Assembly (NCBI GenBank): GCA_963797835.1
Contig: CAWCRN010000026.1
Location: 428,283 to 492,282, forward strand
DNA from: JBDTSW01 sp963797835
Lineage (GTDB): Bacteria > Actinomycetota > Thermoleophilia > Solirubrobacterales > 70-9
Length of the DNA stretch: 64,000 nucleotides
Direction of reading: 5' to 3'
Positions within the stretch are counted from its first letter, which is position 1; the number at the start of each line of letters is the position of its first letter. Made by a program: the position numbers and the translations under genes. Positions 36,525-44,924 of the stretch are shown here, piece after piece. The notes below the pieces were generated by a model. That model did no database searches, had not been told where the DNA came from, and saw only the letters and a list, made by a program, of their open reading frames with translations.

Positions 36525-37740
36525 GGCGGTTCCTTCGATCGTCTTCCGCGCCTTCAGCGATGCGAGCGAGTTGGTGAAGTGGTGGGGGCCCGAGGGATTC
36601 ACCACCCCGAGCCTGGAGTTCGAGCCGCGCGTCGGAGGGCGCTACCGGATCGAGATGCAGCCGCCGCAGGGCGATCCGTTCTATCTGACCGGGGAGTTCC
36701 GCGAAGTCGACCCACCTGCGCGCCTCGCCTACACGTTCGTCTGGGAGGATCCCGACCCCGACGACGTCGAGACCATGGTCACTTTGTCATTCCGGGACCT
36801 CGGTGAATCGACCGAGGTTGCGCTCAGGCAAGGCCCGTTCAAGACCGAGGCGCGTCGTGCGCTTCACCGTGACGGTTGGACGGACAGCTTCGACAAGCTC
36901 GAAGGGCTCAACTCCGCGCAGCATAGCCAACCCGCAAGACATGTTGACGAGCGTAGGATCGGCTGCGTGAACGAGTACGTCTTGGACCATCACCTCGAAG
37001 GTGAGCGCTCGCGACTGGCGTTGATGTCTCGGCTGCTCGACCCGATGCACCGCAGGCACATCGAGTCGCTCGGAGTGGGTCAAGGCGCTCGGACGCTCGA
37101 GGTGGGCTGCGGCAACGGCTCGATCTCCGCCTGGCTCGCCGAGCGCGTCGGCCCCCGCGGTGAGGCGGTCGCCTTCGATCTCGACCTGTCGCTCGTCGAC
37201 GTGCGGGCGCCGAGGCTCGAACTGCGGCAGGGCGACATCGTTGCCGGCCCGGTCGATCCCGGCGGCTTCGACCTCGTGACCGCGCGGGCGGTGCTGCACC
37301 ACGTCACGGACCTCGAGGCGGCGGTTCAGAACCTCGTCGCCAGCTTGGCGCCAGGGGGCGCGATCCTGCTGATCGAACCGGACTTCTTGCCGGTCAGCGT
37401 CGCCCAGCCGCCCGAGGTGCGAGCGTTCTGGAGCGGGTGGCTCGAGTGGTCGCGAGACCAGGGGATCGATTACCACGTGGGTCGCACACTGGCCCCGCGG
37501 CTCGCGGCGTTGGGACTCGAGCAGGTCTCGGGGACGGCCGAGACCGCCGTCTACAACGGAGGCTCCCCGTGGGCGGCCTACTGGACCCAGACGGTCGTCG
37601 AGCTACGCAACCGGCTCGTGGACTCGGGGAGGCTCGACGACCCGCTGATCGACCGGTTCCTCGCCCACTGCGACGATCCGCGGTGGTGGACGCAGACGAT
37701 CGCCTTCACCGCCGTCCACGCCCGCGCTCCGGGCGGCTGA
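36475..37740 (+). CDS. SRPBCC (AHSA1-like) domain fused to a SAM methyltransferase
   Basis: 421 residues. Residues 1-145 are an AHSA1/polyketide-cyclase-like START fold: VPSIVFRAFSDASELVKWWG, PRVGGRYRIEM, and the end HRDGWTDSFDKLEGL. Residues 165-421 are a class I methyltransferase: ARTLEVGCGNGSISAWLAER (motif I), VAFDLDLSLVD, FDLVTARAVLHHVTDLEAAV and LAPGGAILLIEPDF. An in-frame GTG at 36967 (VNEYVLDHHLEGERSRL) is where a separate methyltransferase would begin, so loss of a stop between two genes is an alternative to a genuine fusion. Substrates are unknown. Confidence 0.78.
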   Translation: MAARSDELTLEIKRVLAAVPSIVFRAFSDASELVKWWGPEGFTTPSLEFEPRVGGRYRIEMQPPQGDPFYLTGEFREVDPPARLAYTFVWEDPDPDDVETMVTLSFRDLGESTEVALRQGPFKTEARRALHRDGWTDSFDKLEGLNSAQHSQPARHVDERRIGCVNEYVLDHHLEGERSRLALMSRLLDPMHRRHIESLGVGQGARTLEVGCGNGSISAWLAERVGPRGEAVAFDLDLSLVDVRAPRLELRQGDIVAGPVDPGGFDLVTARAVLHHVTDLEAAVQNLVASLAPGGAILLIEPDFLPVSVAQPPEVRAFWSGWLEWSRDQGIDYHVGRTLAPRLAALGLEQVSGTAETAVYNGGSPWAAYWTQTVVELRNRLVDSGRLDDPLIDRFLAHCDDPRWWTQTIAFTAVHARAPGG

Positions 37741-37765
37741 GTGGAACCAGCGAGCCTCTCGCGTG
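37741..37765 (-). repeat. Degenerate tRNA-Val 3' fragment, copy 2
   Basis: The stretch after the methyltransferase stop keeps GGAACCAGCGA and CCTCTCGCGTG, which match the T-arm and variable/anticodon-stem part of the better copies. The acceptor part is lost. It sits at the same place relative to the following aminotransferase as copy 7 does at 54.47 kb. Confidence 0.4.
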
Positions 37766-37819
37766 CCGAGGCGACGCTGGTGCACGATCCTCACCTGGCG
37801 CGGGACCGAGTAGGCAGAG

Positions 37820-39052
37820 CTACCGCCCTGCCACGGCCGCGACGGCGGCGACGAGGCGGTCGATCTCCTCGGCGGTCGTGTAGAGCACGATGCTCGCGCG
37901 GATCGCGCCCCCCGTCTCGGCGAAGCCGTAGCGGCTCATCAGCTCGTAGGCGTAGTTGTCGCCGTCCCACACGGCGATGCCCTCACCGGCCAGGCGGGCG
38001 GCGAGGGCCATGGGCGTGTGCCCGTCGACGACGAAGGACACCGTCGAGGTGCGCAGGCGCGGCGCTCCCAGCAGGCGGACGCCGTCAATGGCGGAGAGGC
38101 CGGCGAGCAGCCGGTCGAGAAGGCCCTGGAGTCGCGTCTCGATCGCGGCGAATGCGGTGAGCAGCCGGGTCCGCCGACCGCCCGACGCATCGGTGAGGCC
38201 GGCGAGCCAGTCCACGGTGGCGCGCACGCCGGCGAGGAGCTCGAAGGGCGGAGTGCCGTGCTCGAAGCGACCCGGAACCCCGTCCGGCGCCGGGATGAGC
38301 TTCGCAGGTCGCAGGTCCTCCAGCAGAGCAGGATCAGCGACGACCGCGCCCGTGTGCGGCCCGCAGAACTTGTAGGACGAGCACGCGTAGAAGTCGGCCC
38401 CCAGCGCGGCCACGTCGGTCGGCACATGCGGGGTCGCGTGCACGCCATCGACGTACGCGAGCCCGCCGGCGTCGTGCGTCGCATCGCAGATCGCGCGCAC
38501 GTCGGGCCGGGTGCCGATCGCGTTCGAGGCGGCGGTCACTGCGACCAGCCGGGTGCGGTTGCTGAGCACGCTCTCGACCGACTCGACGGGCAGTTCGCCG
38601 GTCTCGACGTCGAACTCGGCGACGCGCACGGTCGCGCCGGCACGCTCTGCGGCCAGCCGCCAGGGCCGGATATTGGCGTCGTGATCGAGCGAGGTCACGA
38701 CCACCTCGTCGCCCGGCCCCCAGGCGCGCGAGAGCGTCTCGGCGAAACGGAACGTCAGCGTCGTCATGTTCGGTCCCAGGACGACCCCCTCCGGCACGCC
38801 GCCGACGAGATCGGCGATCGCGGACCGGGCCTCGGCCACGACCTGAGTGCTCACGTGGCTGGCGGCGAATGCGCCACCGGCGTTCGCCATCCCCGTCACG
38901 AGGGCCTCCGCGACCGCGTCCACGACCGCCTGCGGCACCTGCGTCCCCGCCGCACCGTCGAGGGCCGCGACCTCAGGCGACAGCCCAGGGAACTGAGCAC
39001 GGAGAGGGTCGGTAGAGAGGAGCTGAGGCTTCGCTTGCTGGTCCTCGGTCAT
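37820..39052 (-). CDS. Cysteine desulfurase-like class V aminotransferase (TIGR01976-like), copy A
   Basis: 410 residues, a PLP enzyme of the SufS-like branch of unknown reaction. The PLP lysine lies in FYACSSYKFCGPHTGAVV; the cofactor-binding His/Asp region is TSLDHDANIRPWRLAAERAG and AYVDGVHATPHVPTDVAALG. The start MTEDQQAKPQLLSTDPLRAQ is complete. No SufE, IscU or other Fe-S gene is near, so a housekeeping desulfurase role is not supported. A second copy at 54540-55658 lacks the N-terminus; about 20 of the 372 comparable residues differ. The segment is flanked by tRNA fragments. Confidence 0.85.
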   Translation of the reverse strand: MTEDQQAKPQLLSTDPLRAQFPGLSPEVAALDGAAGTQVPQAVVDAVAEALVTGMANAGGAFAASHVSTQVVAEARSAIADLVGGVPEGVVLGPNMTTLTFRFAETLSRAWGPGDEVVVTSLDHDANIRPWRLAAERAGATVRVAEFDVETGELPVESVESVLSNRTRLVAVTAASNAIGTRPDVRAICDATHDAGGLAYVDGVHATPHVPTDVAALGADFYACSSYKFCGPHTGAVVADPALLEDLRPAKLIPAPDGVPGRFEHGTPPFELLAGVRATVDWLAGLTDASGGRRTRLLTAFAAIETRLQGLLDRLLAGLSAIDGVRLLGAPRLRTSTVSFVVDGHTPMALAARLAGEGIAVWDGDNYAYELMSRYGFAETGGAIRASIVLYTTAEEIDRLVAAVAAVAGR

Positions 39053-39196
39053 CGTCCCTCGGCATAGGCGCGGTGCATCTGCTCCACGTTCTCCTCCGAC
39101 ATCGCCCGCGCAGTATCTCGCGACGGCAGCCGAGGAAGGCGGAAGGCCTGCTACGACAGCCCGGCGGCTTCGAAGGGCTCCGGCGCTTGGCGGCGG

Positions 39197-40567
39197 CTAG
39201 CCGCTAGACACCTTCCATAGCTCCGCGCCGTGGGTTCCGTCGTCGGCCTGGAGGAACAGGGTCCCGGCGACGTCGGCGAGGTTGGCGGGGTACGAGGGGC
39301 CGACGTCGGGATTGATATCGACGGCCTTCGTCCCGTCCCTGGTGCCGTCCGACCTCCAAAGCTCGTACCCGTGGGTGACCTCAAAGGCCTGGAAGTAGAG
39401 CCTGCCGCCGGAGGCCGTAAGGTCCTCGGGGTCCGAACTGTCGCTGGCTGCGGGATTGATGTCCTTGACCAGCTTCGTCCCTGACTTGGTGCCGTTCGAC
39501 TTCCACAGCTCCACGCCATGCGTGCCGTCGTTCGCCTGGAAGAACAGCGTGTCGCCGGCGTTCGTGAGGTTCTGGGGGAAGGAGTTGGCCCCCGGGATGG
39601 TGGTGTTGATGTCCTCGACAAGCACCGTTCCCTGCTTGGTGCCGTCCGACTTCCAGATTTCCTCGCCATGGGTGTCGTCGTCGCCGTTGAAGAAGAGCGT
39701 CCCGCCGACGTTGGCGTTGTAGGTCGCGTCGACCTTCTTGACGACCTTCGTCCCGGCCTTGGTCCCGTCCGACTTCCACAGCCAGTGCTGGCTGCCATTC
39801 CACAGCTCGAAGAACAGCGTGCCGCCGGCGTTGATTAGGTAGTCGGGGTAGGAGCTATCGGGGCCGGGGTTGAGGTCGTCGGTCAGGATCCTCGTTCCTG
39901 CCTTCGTCCCATCGGAGGTCCACAGCTCCTCGCCGTGCGTGGCGTCACTCCCCCTGAAGAAGAGGGTGCCGCCTGAGTTGGTGAGCTGTTCGGCTTGAAC
40001 GTGCTTCACGAGTCTCGTACCCCGCTTGGTCCCGTCCGTCTTCCAGAGCCCAGGTCCAGAGTTGGTGACAAACGCACTGAAGAAGAGCGTCCTGCCGACC
40101 GTCGCGAAGTCGCCGGGCTCGGACCCTGTCGAAGGGTCGAGGTCCTTGACGAGCCGCGTGCCGCGCTTGGTGCCGTCCGACCTCCACAGCTCACCACCGA
40201 AGCCGTCGTCGTCAGCGCGGAAGAACGCCATGCCGCTGAAGCTCGTGATCTCCAGCGGCACCGAGCCGCCGCTGGGTTCCCCGCCGGGCCTGATGTCCTT
40301 GACGAGCTTGGTCCCGCCCTCCGTGCCGTCCGACTTCCAGAGCTCCGTGCCGTGATCGTCGTCGTACGCCGAGAAGAACAGCGTGCCGGACACGTTGGCC
40401 AGCTCGTCGGGGTCGGAGGCGGCTCCGTTGGGGTTGATGTCCTTGACGAGCTTCGCGTGAGTTGCGGCGAGGGCGGAGACTGCGAGCGACAGGCCGGCCA
40501 AGAGGACGCAGGCGGTCACGAGGCTTCGGATGCACGCGCTCGTGCGGGAACGGCCACGCTCATCCAT
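39197..40567 (-). CDS. Secreted ELWxxDGT-repeat protein
   Basis: 456 residues from ATG 40567. The signal is CIRSLVTACVLLAGLSLAVS ending ALA. About eight to nine repeats of about 46 residues follow, each with G-T-L-F-F ... H-G-x-E-L-W-K-S-D-G-T-x-x-G-T-x-L-V-K-D-I-N-P. This is the ELWxxDGT repeat family, expected to form a beta propeller outside the cell. The ligand is unknown. The DNA repeats are diverged enough to avoid collapse. The gene is present in duplicate block A only; block B has a tRNA fragment instead. Confidence 0.88.
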   Translation of the reverse strand: MDERGRSRTSACIRSLVTACVLLAGLSLAVSALAATHAKLVKDINPNGAASDPDELANVSGTLFFSAYDDDHGTELWKSDGTEGGTKLVKDIRPGGEPSGGSVPLEITSFSGMAFFRADDDGFGGELWRSDGTKRGTRLVKDLDPSTGSEPGDFATVGRTLFFSAFVTNSGPGLWKTDGTKRGTRLVKHVQAEQLTNSGGTLFFRGSDATHGEELWTSDGTKAGTRILTDDLNPGPDSSYPDYLINAGGTLFFELWNGSQHWLWKSDGTKAGTKVVKKVDATYNANVGGTLFFNGDDDTHGEEIWKSDGTKQGTVLVEDINTTIPGANSFPQNLTNAGDTLFFQANDGTHGVELWKSNGTKSGTKLVKDINPAASDSSDPEDLTASGGRLYFQAFEVTHGYELWRSDGTRDGTKAVDINPDVGPSYPANLADVAGTLFLQADDGTHGAELWKVSSG

Positions 40568-40697
40568 TGGGACCTCCCTGTCCGGCGTCGGGCCTCGTGC
40601 CCGGCGGGATCGCCAGTGGGGCCAGTGTAGACCCGAACCGTTCGCCGTACCAGCTGGCGATCCACCCGGTACGTACAGAGCGGGATTTCGGTGAATG

Positions 40698-40729
40698 GCG
40701 GTTTCGAACCAGCCACGCCGCTCGCGTGC
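40698..40729 (-). repeat. Degenerate tRNA-Val 3' fragment, copy 3
   Basis: GGCGGTTTCGAACCAGCCAC followed by CTCGCGTG keeps the T-loop and anticodon-stem side of the better copies but lacks several bases of the acceptor and variable region. It lies between the ELWxxDGT and VOC genes, 44 bp before the VOC start. Confidence 0.45.
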
Positions 40730-40772
40730 GGGTGGGAACCGGGGGGGCCGAGGCCGGTGTAGCCTCGGCGCG

Positions 40773-41510
40773 GTGTTCGACCACGTCGGCATCGCCGTCT
40801 CCGACCTGGCCGCGTCCGAGCGCTTCTACCGCACCGTGCTCTCCATGCTGGGCGTCGAGCCCAGCCACGCGGACGCCGAGCTCGTCGAGTGGGAGGACTG
40901 GGACATCGGGCCCACGGACCGCGAGCACCCGGTGACCCGCGGCCTGCACGTCGGCTTCCGCGCGCCGACCCGTGAGGCCGTGGACGCCTTCTGGCAGGTG
41001 GGGATCGACGCCGGCTACCGCGACGACGGCGCGCCCGGGCCGCGCGCGATCTACGGACCCGACTACTACAGCGGCTTCCTGCTCGACCCGGACGGCAACA
41101 GCGCCGAGGCCGTGCACGGCGAGCGGTCGAGCCCGGTTCCCCCCGGCCGCATCGACCACATGTGGATCCGCGTCGCCGACCTCGAGGCGTCCAAGCGCTT
41201 CTACGCGACGATCTCGCCGCACGCGGGGATCCGCCTGGGCGACGACGAGCCCGGGCGCGTGCAGTTCGCCGGCGGCGACTACAGCTTCTCGCTGATCGCC
41301 GACGAGCGGCCGCTCACGGAGCACGTCCACCTCGCCTTCCCCGCCGGGGACGACGCGACGGTGCGGTCCTTCCACGCCGCCGCGCTCGCCGCCGGATACG
41401 AGGACCACGGCGGCCCCGGCGAGCGCCCCGTGTACCACCCGGGCTACTACGGCGCGTTCGTCCTCGACCCCGACGGGCACAACGTCGAGGTCGTCAACCA
41501 CAATCGCTGA
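40773..41510 (+). CDS. Two-domain VOC (glyoxalase/dioxygenase fold) protein
   Basis: 245 residues from GTG 40773. It has two tandem VOC modules: residues 1-120 (VFDHVGIAVSDLAASERFYR ... YYSGFLLDPDGNSAEAVHGE) and 129-245 (IDHMWIRVADLEASKRFYAT ... YYGAFVLDPDGHNVEVVNHN). Metal ligands are conserved as the first-strand His and last-strand Glu in each half (H at DHVG/DHMW, E at AEAV/VEVV). It may be a metal-dependent lyase or dioxygenase or a resistance protein; none can be chosen. It is the only gene between tRNA fragments 3 and 4. Confidence 0.85.
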   Translation: MFDHVGIAVSDLAASERFYRTVLSMLGVEPSHADAELVEWEDWDIGPTDREHPVTRGLHVGFRAPTREAVDAFWQVGIDAGYRDDGAPGPRAIYGPDYYSGFLLDPDGNSAEAVHGERSSPVPPGRIDHMWIRVADLEASKRFYATISPHAGIRLGDDEPGRVQFAGGDYSFSLIADERPLTEHVHLAFPAGDDATVRSFHAAALAAGYEDHGGPGERPVYHPGYYGAFVLDPDGHNVEVVNHNR

Positions 41511-41528
41511 GCCGGAGGGCTTCGATGA

Positions 41529-41571
41529 TGGGTGCGGCTGGTTTCAAACCAGCGACCTCTCGCGTGTGAAG
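41529..41571 (-). repeat. tRNA-Val 3'-half fragment, copy 4
   Basis: A 43-bp copy that ends in the anticodon loop (CTTCACAC on the minus strand, anticodon CAC). It has two differences from the common sequence (acceptor and T-loop). After the anticodon the sequence goes on as CGGTGGGCCGTCAGGCACGG, which is not a tRNA 5' half but is shared with copies 8, 9 and 10. Confidence 0.85.
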
Positions 41572-41588
41572 CGGTGGGCCGTCAGGCA

Positions 41589-41652
41589 CGGATGGGCGTC
41601 GTTCCGCGCATCTGGATGCCCGCGGATGCACGGGGATGTCTGCGGATATGGG
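41589..41652. repeat. 10-bp phased GGATG repeats beside tRNA fragment copy 4
   Basis: CGGATGGGCG at 41589-41598 lies 18 bp from the core. Four units then follow at an exact 10-bp period: TGGATGCCCG (41613), CGGATGCACG (41623), GGGATGTCTG (41633), CGGATATGGG (41643). Short direct repeats on one helical face next to a recombination core are what arm-type integrase sites look like; binding is inferred. Confidence 0.55.
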
Positions 41653-41703
41653 CATCAGAACGCCTCCGGTGCCCAATCCACCCTCATCCAGAGTGAGGTC
41701 TCC

Positions 41704-42843
41704 CTAGAGCACCTCGTCGATGCGGTCCAGGGTGCGTTCTATGTCCGCTTCACGGGTGTAAAGATGCGGGGAGAACCGGATCACGTCGCTTCGCGACGAG
41801 GCCACGACCCGAGCCGCCCTGAGTTGCGCGGCGATCTCGGCCGGGTCGACCCCTGGGAAGCGCGCGGTGACGATCGCTGTGCGCTCTGCATCGTTCAGGG
41901 GGGAGGTGATCTCCAGATTTCGGCCACGCAGCCCCTCGATCAGCAGATCGGCAAGCTGCCGGTTGTATTCGAATATGCCGTCGACCCCGACGTCGAGCAG
42001 GAACTCGATCGAGCGCGATAAGCCGAGCGCACAGCCGTATGCCATCGTGCTGAACTCGAATCGCCGCGCCGTTGGCGGATAGTCGAGCCGATCGGCCCGA
42101 AGATCCCACATGTCCTGGTGGCTTCGGAACCCAACCAACCCCGGCGCCAGCCCGGCTTGGAGGTGGGGGGCGAGGTACATGATGCCCGCGCCAAACGGCC
42201 CACAGAGCCACTTATAGCCGGCAGACACCACGGCATCGAGCGCATCGGCGCGAACGTCGATCGGGATCGCGCCCGCGGATTGAGTGGCGTCGACGACGAG
42301 GAGGGCGCCGTGCTCATGCGCAGCCTCCGCCAAGCTCGTCAAGTCAAACCGCTGGCCGGCTCCGTATTCGACATGTGAGATGCAAACGACGGCCGTGTCC
42401 TTGTCGATGAGCCCGAGGATGTCGTCAAGACGGACGTGGCCCGCATCTCGCTCGGCAAGCCTGATCTGAGCGCCGGTCCGAGCCGCAACGCGTTGCCAGG
42501 GATAGATCGTGCTCGGGAAGGCCAGGGCGGTACCGACGACGTTCGTGCCCGCTTCGGGTGCGACAGCCCATGCCAATGAGCCGAGTAGCTCGGTCGCACT
42601 CGAACCCACAGCGATGTCCTCGGGCTCCGCGTTGAACAGCCCGGCGGCCGCCCGATGCAGATCGTCGAACACGCCGGCCTCGGCGGCCTCGTTCAATGCA
42701 AGGCTGCCGTTATCAGCCACGTCGCGTTGCCAATCGACGATCGCCCGTTGCGCGCCCTCGTACATCAGCGCGATGTTTGCGGCGTCCAGGTAAGCGCTGT
42801 GCTTCGACCCCGGGAAGTCGTCGGGGTCGACCAATCGCCTCAT
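41704..42843 (-). CDS. Class V aminotransferase (isopenicillin N epimerase/selenocysteine lyase-like), copy A
   Basis: 380 residues from ATG 42843 (MRRLVDPDDFPGSKHSAYLD); an in-frame extension to 42936 reads through a degenerate repeat and is not believed. The PLP lysine is in VVSAGYKWLCGPFGAGIMYL; the Asp/His side is LLVVDATQSAGAIPIDVRAD, with VVCISHVEYGAGQRFDLTSL before it. The enzyme removes or exchanges an amino or sulfur group of an unknown substrate. The paralogue at 55957-57096 differs at about 7 residues. It is transcribed away from an MFS gene that is intact only in block B. Confidence 0.85.
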   Translation of the reverse strand: MRRLVDPDDFPGSKHSAYLDAANIALMYEGAQRAIVDWQRDVADNGSLALNEAAEAGVFDDLHRAAAGLFNAEPEDIAVGSSATELLGSLAWAVAPEAGTNVVGTALAFPSTIYPWQRVAARTGAQIRLAERDAGHVRLDDILGLIDKDTAVVCISHVEYGAGQRFDLTSLAEAAHEHGALLVVDATQSAGAIPIDVRADALDAVVSAGYKWLCGPFGAGIMYLAPHLQAGLAPGLVGFRSHQDMWDLRADRLDYPPTARRFEFSTMAYGCALGLSRSIEFLLDVGVDGIFEYNRQLADLLIEGLRGRNLEITSPLNDAERTAIVTARFPGVDPAEIAAQLRAARVVASSRSDVIRFSPHLYTREADIERTLDRIDEVL

Positions 42844-42956
42844 GTGCAGGAACTTCTCACGATTGGGCGCGCCGGGTTTCGGACCAGCGGTTCTCGAACG
42901 CATTGACGATCTCAGTACAACTGGTGATTCGTGCAAGTCGCGTAGGAGGAAGGCTG

Positions 42957-43046
42957 ATGCTCATGGAGCGTAAGTGGTGGGGCCTGCTCGCGGTCTGCTT
43001 GGCGACGTTCATGTTGCTGCTCGACATCACCGTCGCCAACGTGGCG
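42957..43046 (+). pseudogene. Truncated MFS transporter, first 30 codons only
   Basis: ATG 42957 behind AGGAGGAAGG opens MLMERKWWGLLAVCLATFML, LLDITVANVAV, the first helix of the DHA2-type transporter that is complete at 57210-58754. At 43046 the match jumps to the sequence found at 59039 in block B. 1,739 bp are missing, with 3 bp of shared sequence at the join. Promoter and ribosome site are retained but no transporter can be made. Confidence 0.85.
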
Positions 43047-43143
43047 GTCAGCCTTCGTGTCGCCCGGAACCTGGGAGTCCGCTACCCTCGTCAAACCGAC
43101 GGCGCGCCAAGCGCTGTCCCGGGGGGAAGCAGGGAGTGCCTAG

Positions 43144-44837
43144 ATGAGGCGAGCCGTTCTGTTCATGGCCGCAGCCACGTTGCTGTGCGTCCCCCCAGCG
43201 TCGCCGGCCGCCGCGCTCGAGCAGAAGCTGACCGCCTCCGACGCCGAGGCGTATCGACCATTTCGGTGAGTCGATGGCGATCGATGGCGACACACTCGTG
43301 GTCGGCGCACCTGGTAACTCGGCCGTGTACGTTTACGAGCGTGTCGGCGCCAGCTGGACGCAGAGTGCGAAGCTGACCGCGACTCGACGGCGCGGGCCTC
43401 GGCACCTCCGTCGCGATCGACGGCGACACGATCGTTGCCGGGGATCAACGTAACGCCGTCGGCCCCGTCGGTGGTGGCGACGGCGCCGTCTACACCTTCG
43501 CCCGCACCGGCGCGGCCGACCGCACCGAGACCGCGAAGCTGACCGCCTCCGACCCCTTCTCAAACGAGTTCCTCGGCACCTCCGTCGCGATCGACGGCGA
43601 CACCATCGTCGCCGGAGCGCCCTTCAACACTGAGCCCGGCAGCGGCGGCGCCTACGCTCACGGCACCGTCTACACCTTCGCCCGCACGGGCGCGGCCGCC
43701 CGCACCGAGACCGCGCAGCTGAACGCCTCAGACGGTGCCTCCGGTGACCAGCTCGGCACCTCCGTCGCGATCGACGGCGACACGATCGCCGCGGGGGCGC
43801 CCTACACGAACCGAAGCGAGGGTTACCACTCCGACGGCTCCGTCTACACCTTCTCGCGCACGGGCGCCGCCGCCCGCACCGAGACCGCGGAGCTGACCGC
43901 GTCAGACGCTGCGGGCGACGAGCTCGGCCTCGAGCTCGGATTCTCGGTCGCGATCGACGGCGACACGATCCTCGCCGGAGCGCCCGCCGACGACGTCCCC
44001 AACGACCGGGAGGGTTCGGTCTACACCTTCGCCCGCACGGGCGCGGCCGCCCGCACCGAGACCGCGAAGCTGACCGCGTCCGACGGTGGCGTGCCCGACC
44101 GGCTCGGCTGGTCGGTCGCGATCGACGGCGACACGATCGTCGCCGGGGCGCCCGGCGTCGACTACGGCCCCAACAACCAATTCCAGGGCGCCGCCTACAC
44201 CTTCACGCGCACGGGCGCACCCGCCCGCACGGAGACCGCGAAGACGACCGCGTCCGACGGCGAGGCGTACGACAATCTCGGCACCTCGGTGGCGATCGAC
44301 GGCGACACGATCCTCGCCGGGGTACCCGGGGACGACTTCGACACCATCAGCACGAGCAACGAGGAGGGATCCGTTTACGTGTTCCTCGATTCCGATCTCG
44401 ACGGGGTGCCCGACGCCGCAGACGGCTGCCCGCTCGGCGCGGGCGCCGGCCTCGACACGGACCGCGACGGCTGCAAGGACGAAGGCGAAGACGCCGACGA
44501 CGACAACGACACGGTCGCCGATGTCAGCGACAACTGCCCCGTCACAGCAGGGCCGGAATCGAATGCCGGCTGCCCCGACACCACTGCCCCCGAAACCGCG
44601 ATCGACAAGACGAAGGTCAACCAGAATACGCGGAAGGCGACGTTTGAATTCTCCTCGAGCGAGCCGAACTCGACCTTCCGCTGCAAGCTCGACTCGAACC
44701 CCTACAAGGACTGCAGCTCACCGAAGACCTACGGAAACGTGAAACCTGGCGGCCACACGTTCAAGGTCCAAGCGGACGATGAGGCCGGCAACCGCGATCC
44801 CACACCCGCCGTCAAGGAGTTCCGGATCAAGCGGTAG
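43144..44837 (+). CDS. Secreted FG-GAP-like repeat protein with TSP3-like and Ig-like modules, copy A (chimeric signal peptide, frame-disrupted)
   Basis: ATG 43144 gives MRRAVLFMAAATLLCVPPAS, a signal peptide nearly identical to that of the separate protein at 59136 in block B, joined at GCGTCG to the FG-GAP body. About seven repeats of about 60 residues follow (TSVAIDGDTIVAGAP ... GSVYTFARTG-AAARTETAKLTASD), a beta-propeller pattern. Then come calcium-loop units (DSDLDGVPDAADGCPLG, DADDDNDTVADVSDNCP) and a C-terminal Ig-like domain (TRKATFEFSSSEPNSTFRCK). Frame changes near 43252 and 43383 interrupt the start. The protein is probably surface-bound or extracellular; the ligand is unknown. Confidence 0.72.
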
Positions 44838-44847
44838 GGGTCGGAAT

Positions 44848-44890
44848 GGGCGCGGCTGGTTTCGAACCAGGGACCTCTCGCGTGTGAAGG
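44848..44890 (-). repeat. tRNA-Val 3'-half fragment, copy 6
   Basis: A 43-bp copy, 11 bp after the FG-GAP stop, with one change (CAGGGACC for CAGCGACC). The preceding sequence is the same as before copy 10 in block B, but right after GTGTGAAG the two diverge completely, so the junction falls at the anticodon loop. Confidence 0.85.
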
Positions 44891-44924
44891 CTCTCCTTCC
44901 GAGTGAATCGGTATCCGACCCGAC

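Noticed and set aside
41613..41652. CRISPR or minisatellite in the 10-bp repeats
   Set aside because: Units are only 10 bp with no spacers and only four copies; the link to the tRNA core makes an arm-site array a better reading.
42862..42900. Further tRNA fragment upstream of the aminotransferase (and its twin at 57115-57153)
   Set aside because: TGGGCGCGCCGGGTTTCGGA recalls the core, but the T-stem does not pair and the rest does not match; similarity is too weak to count as a copy.
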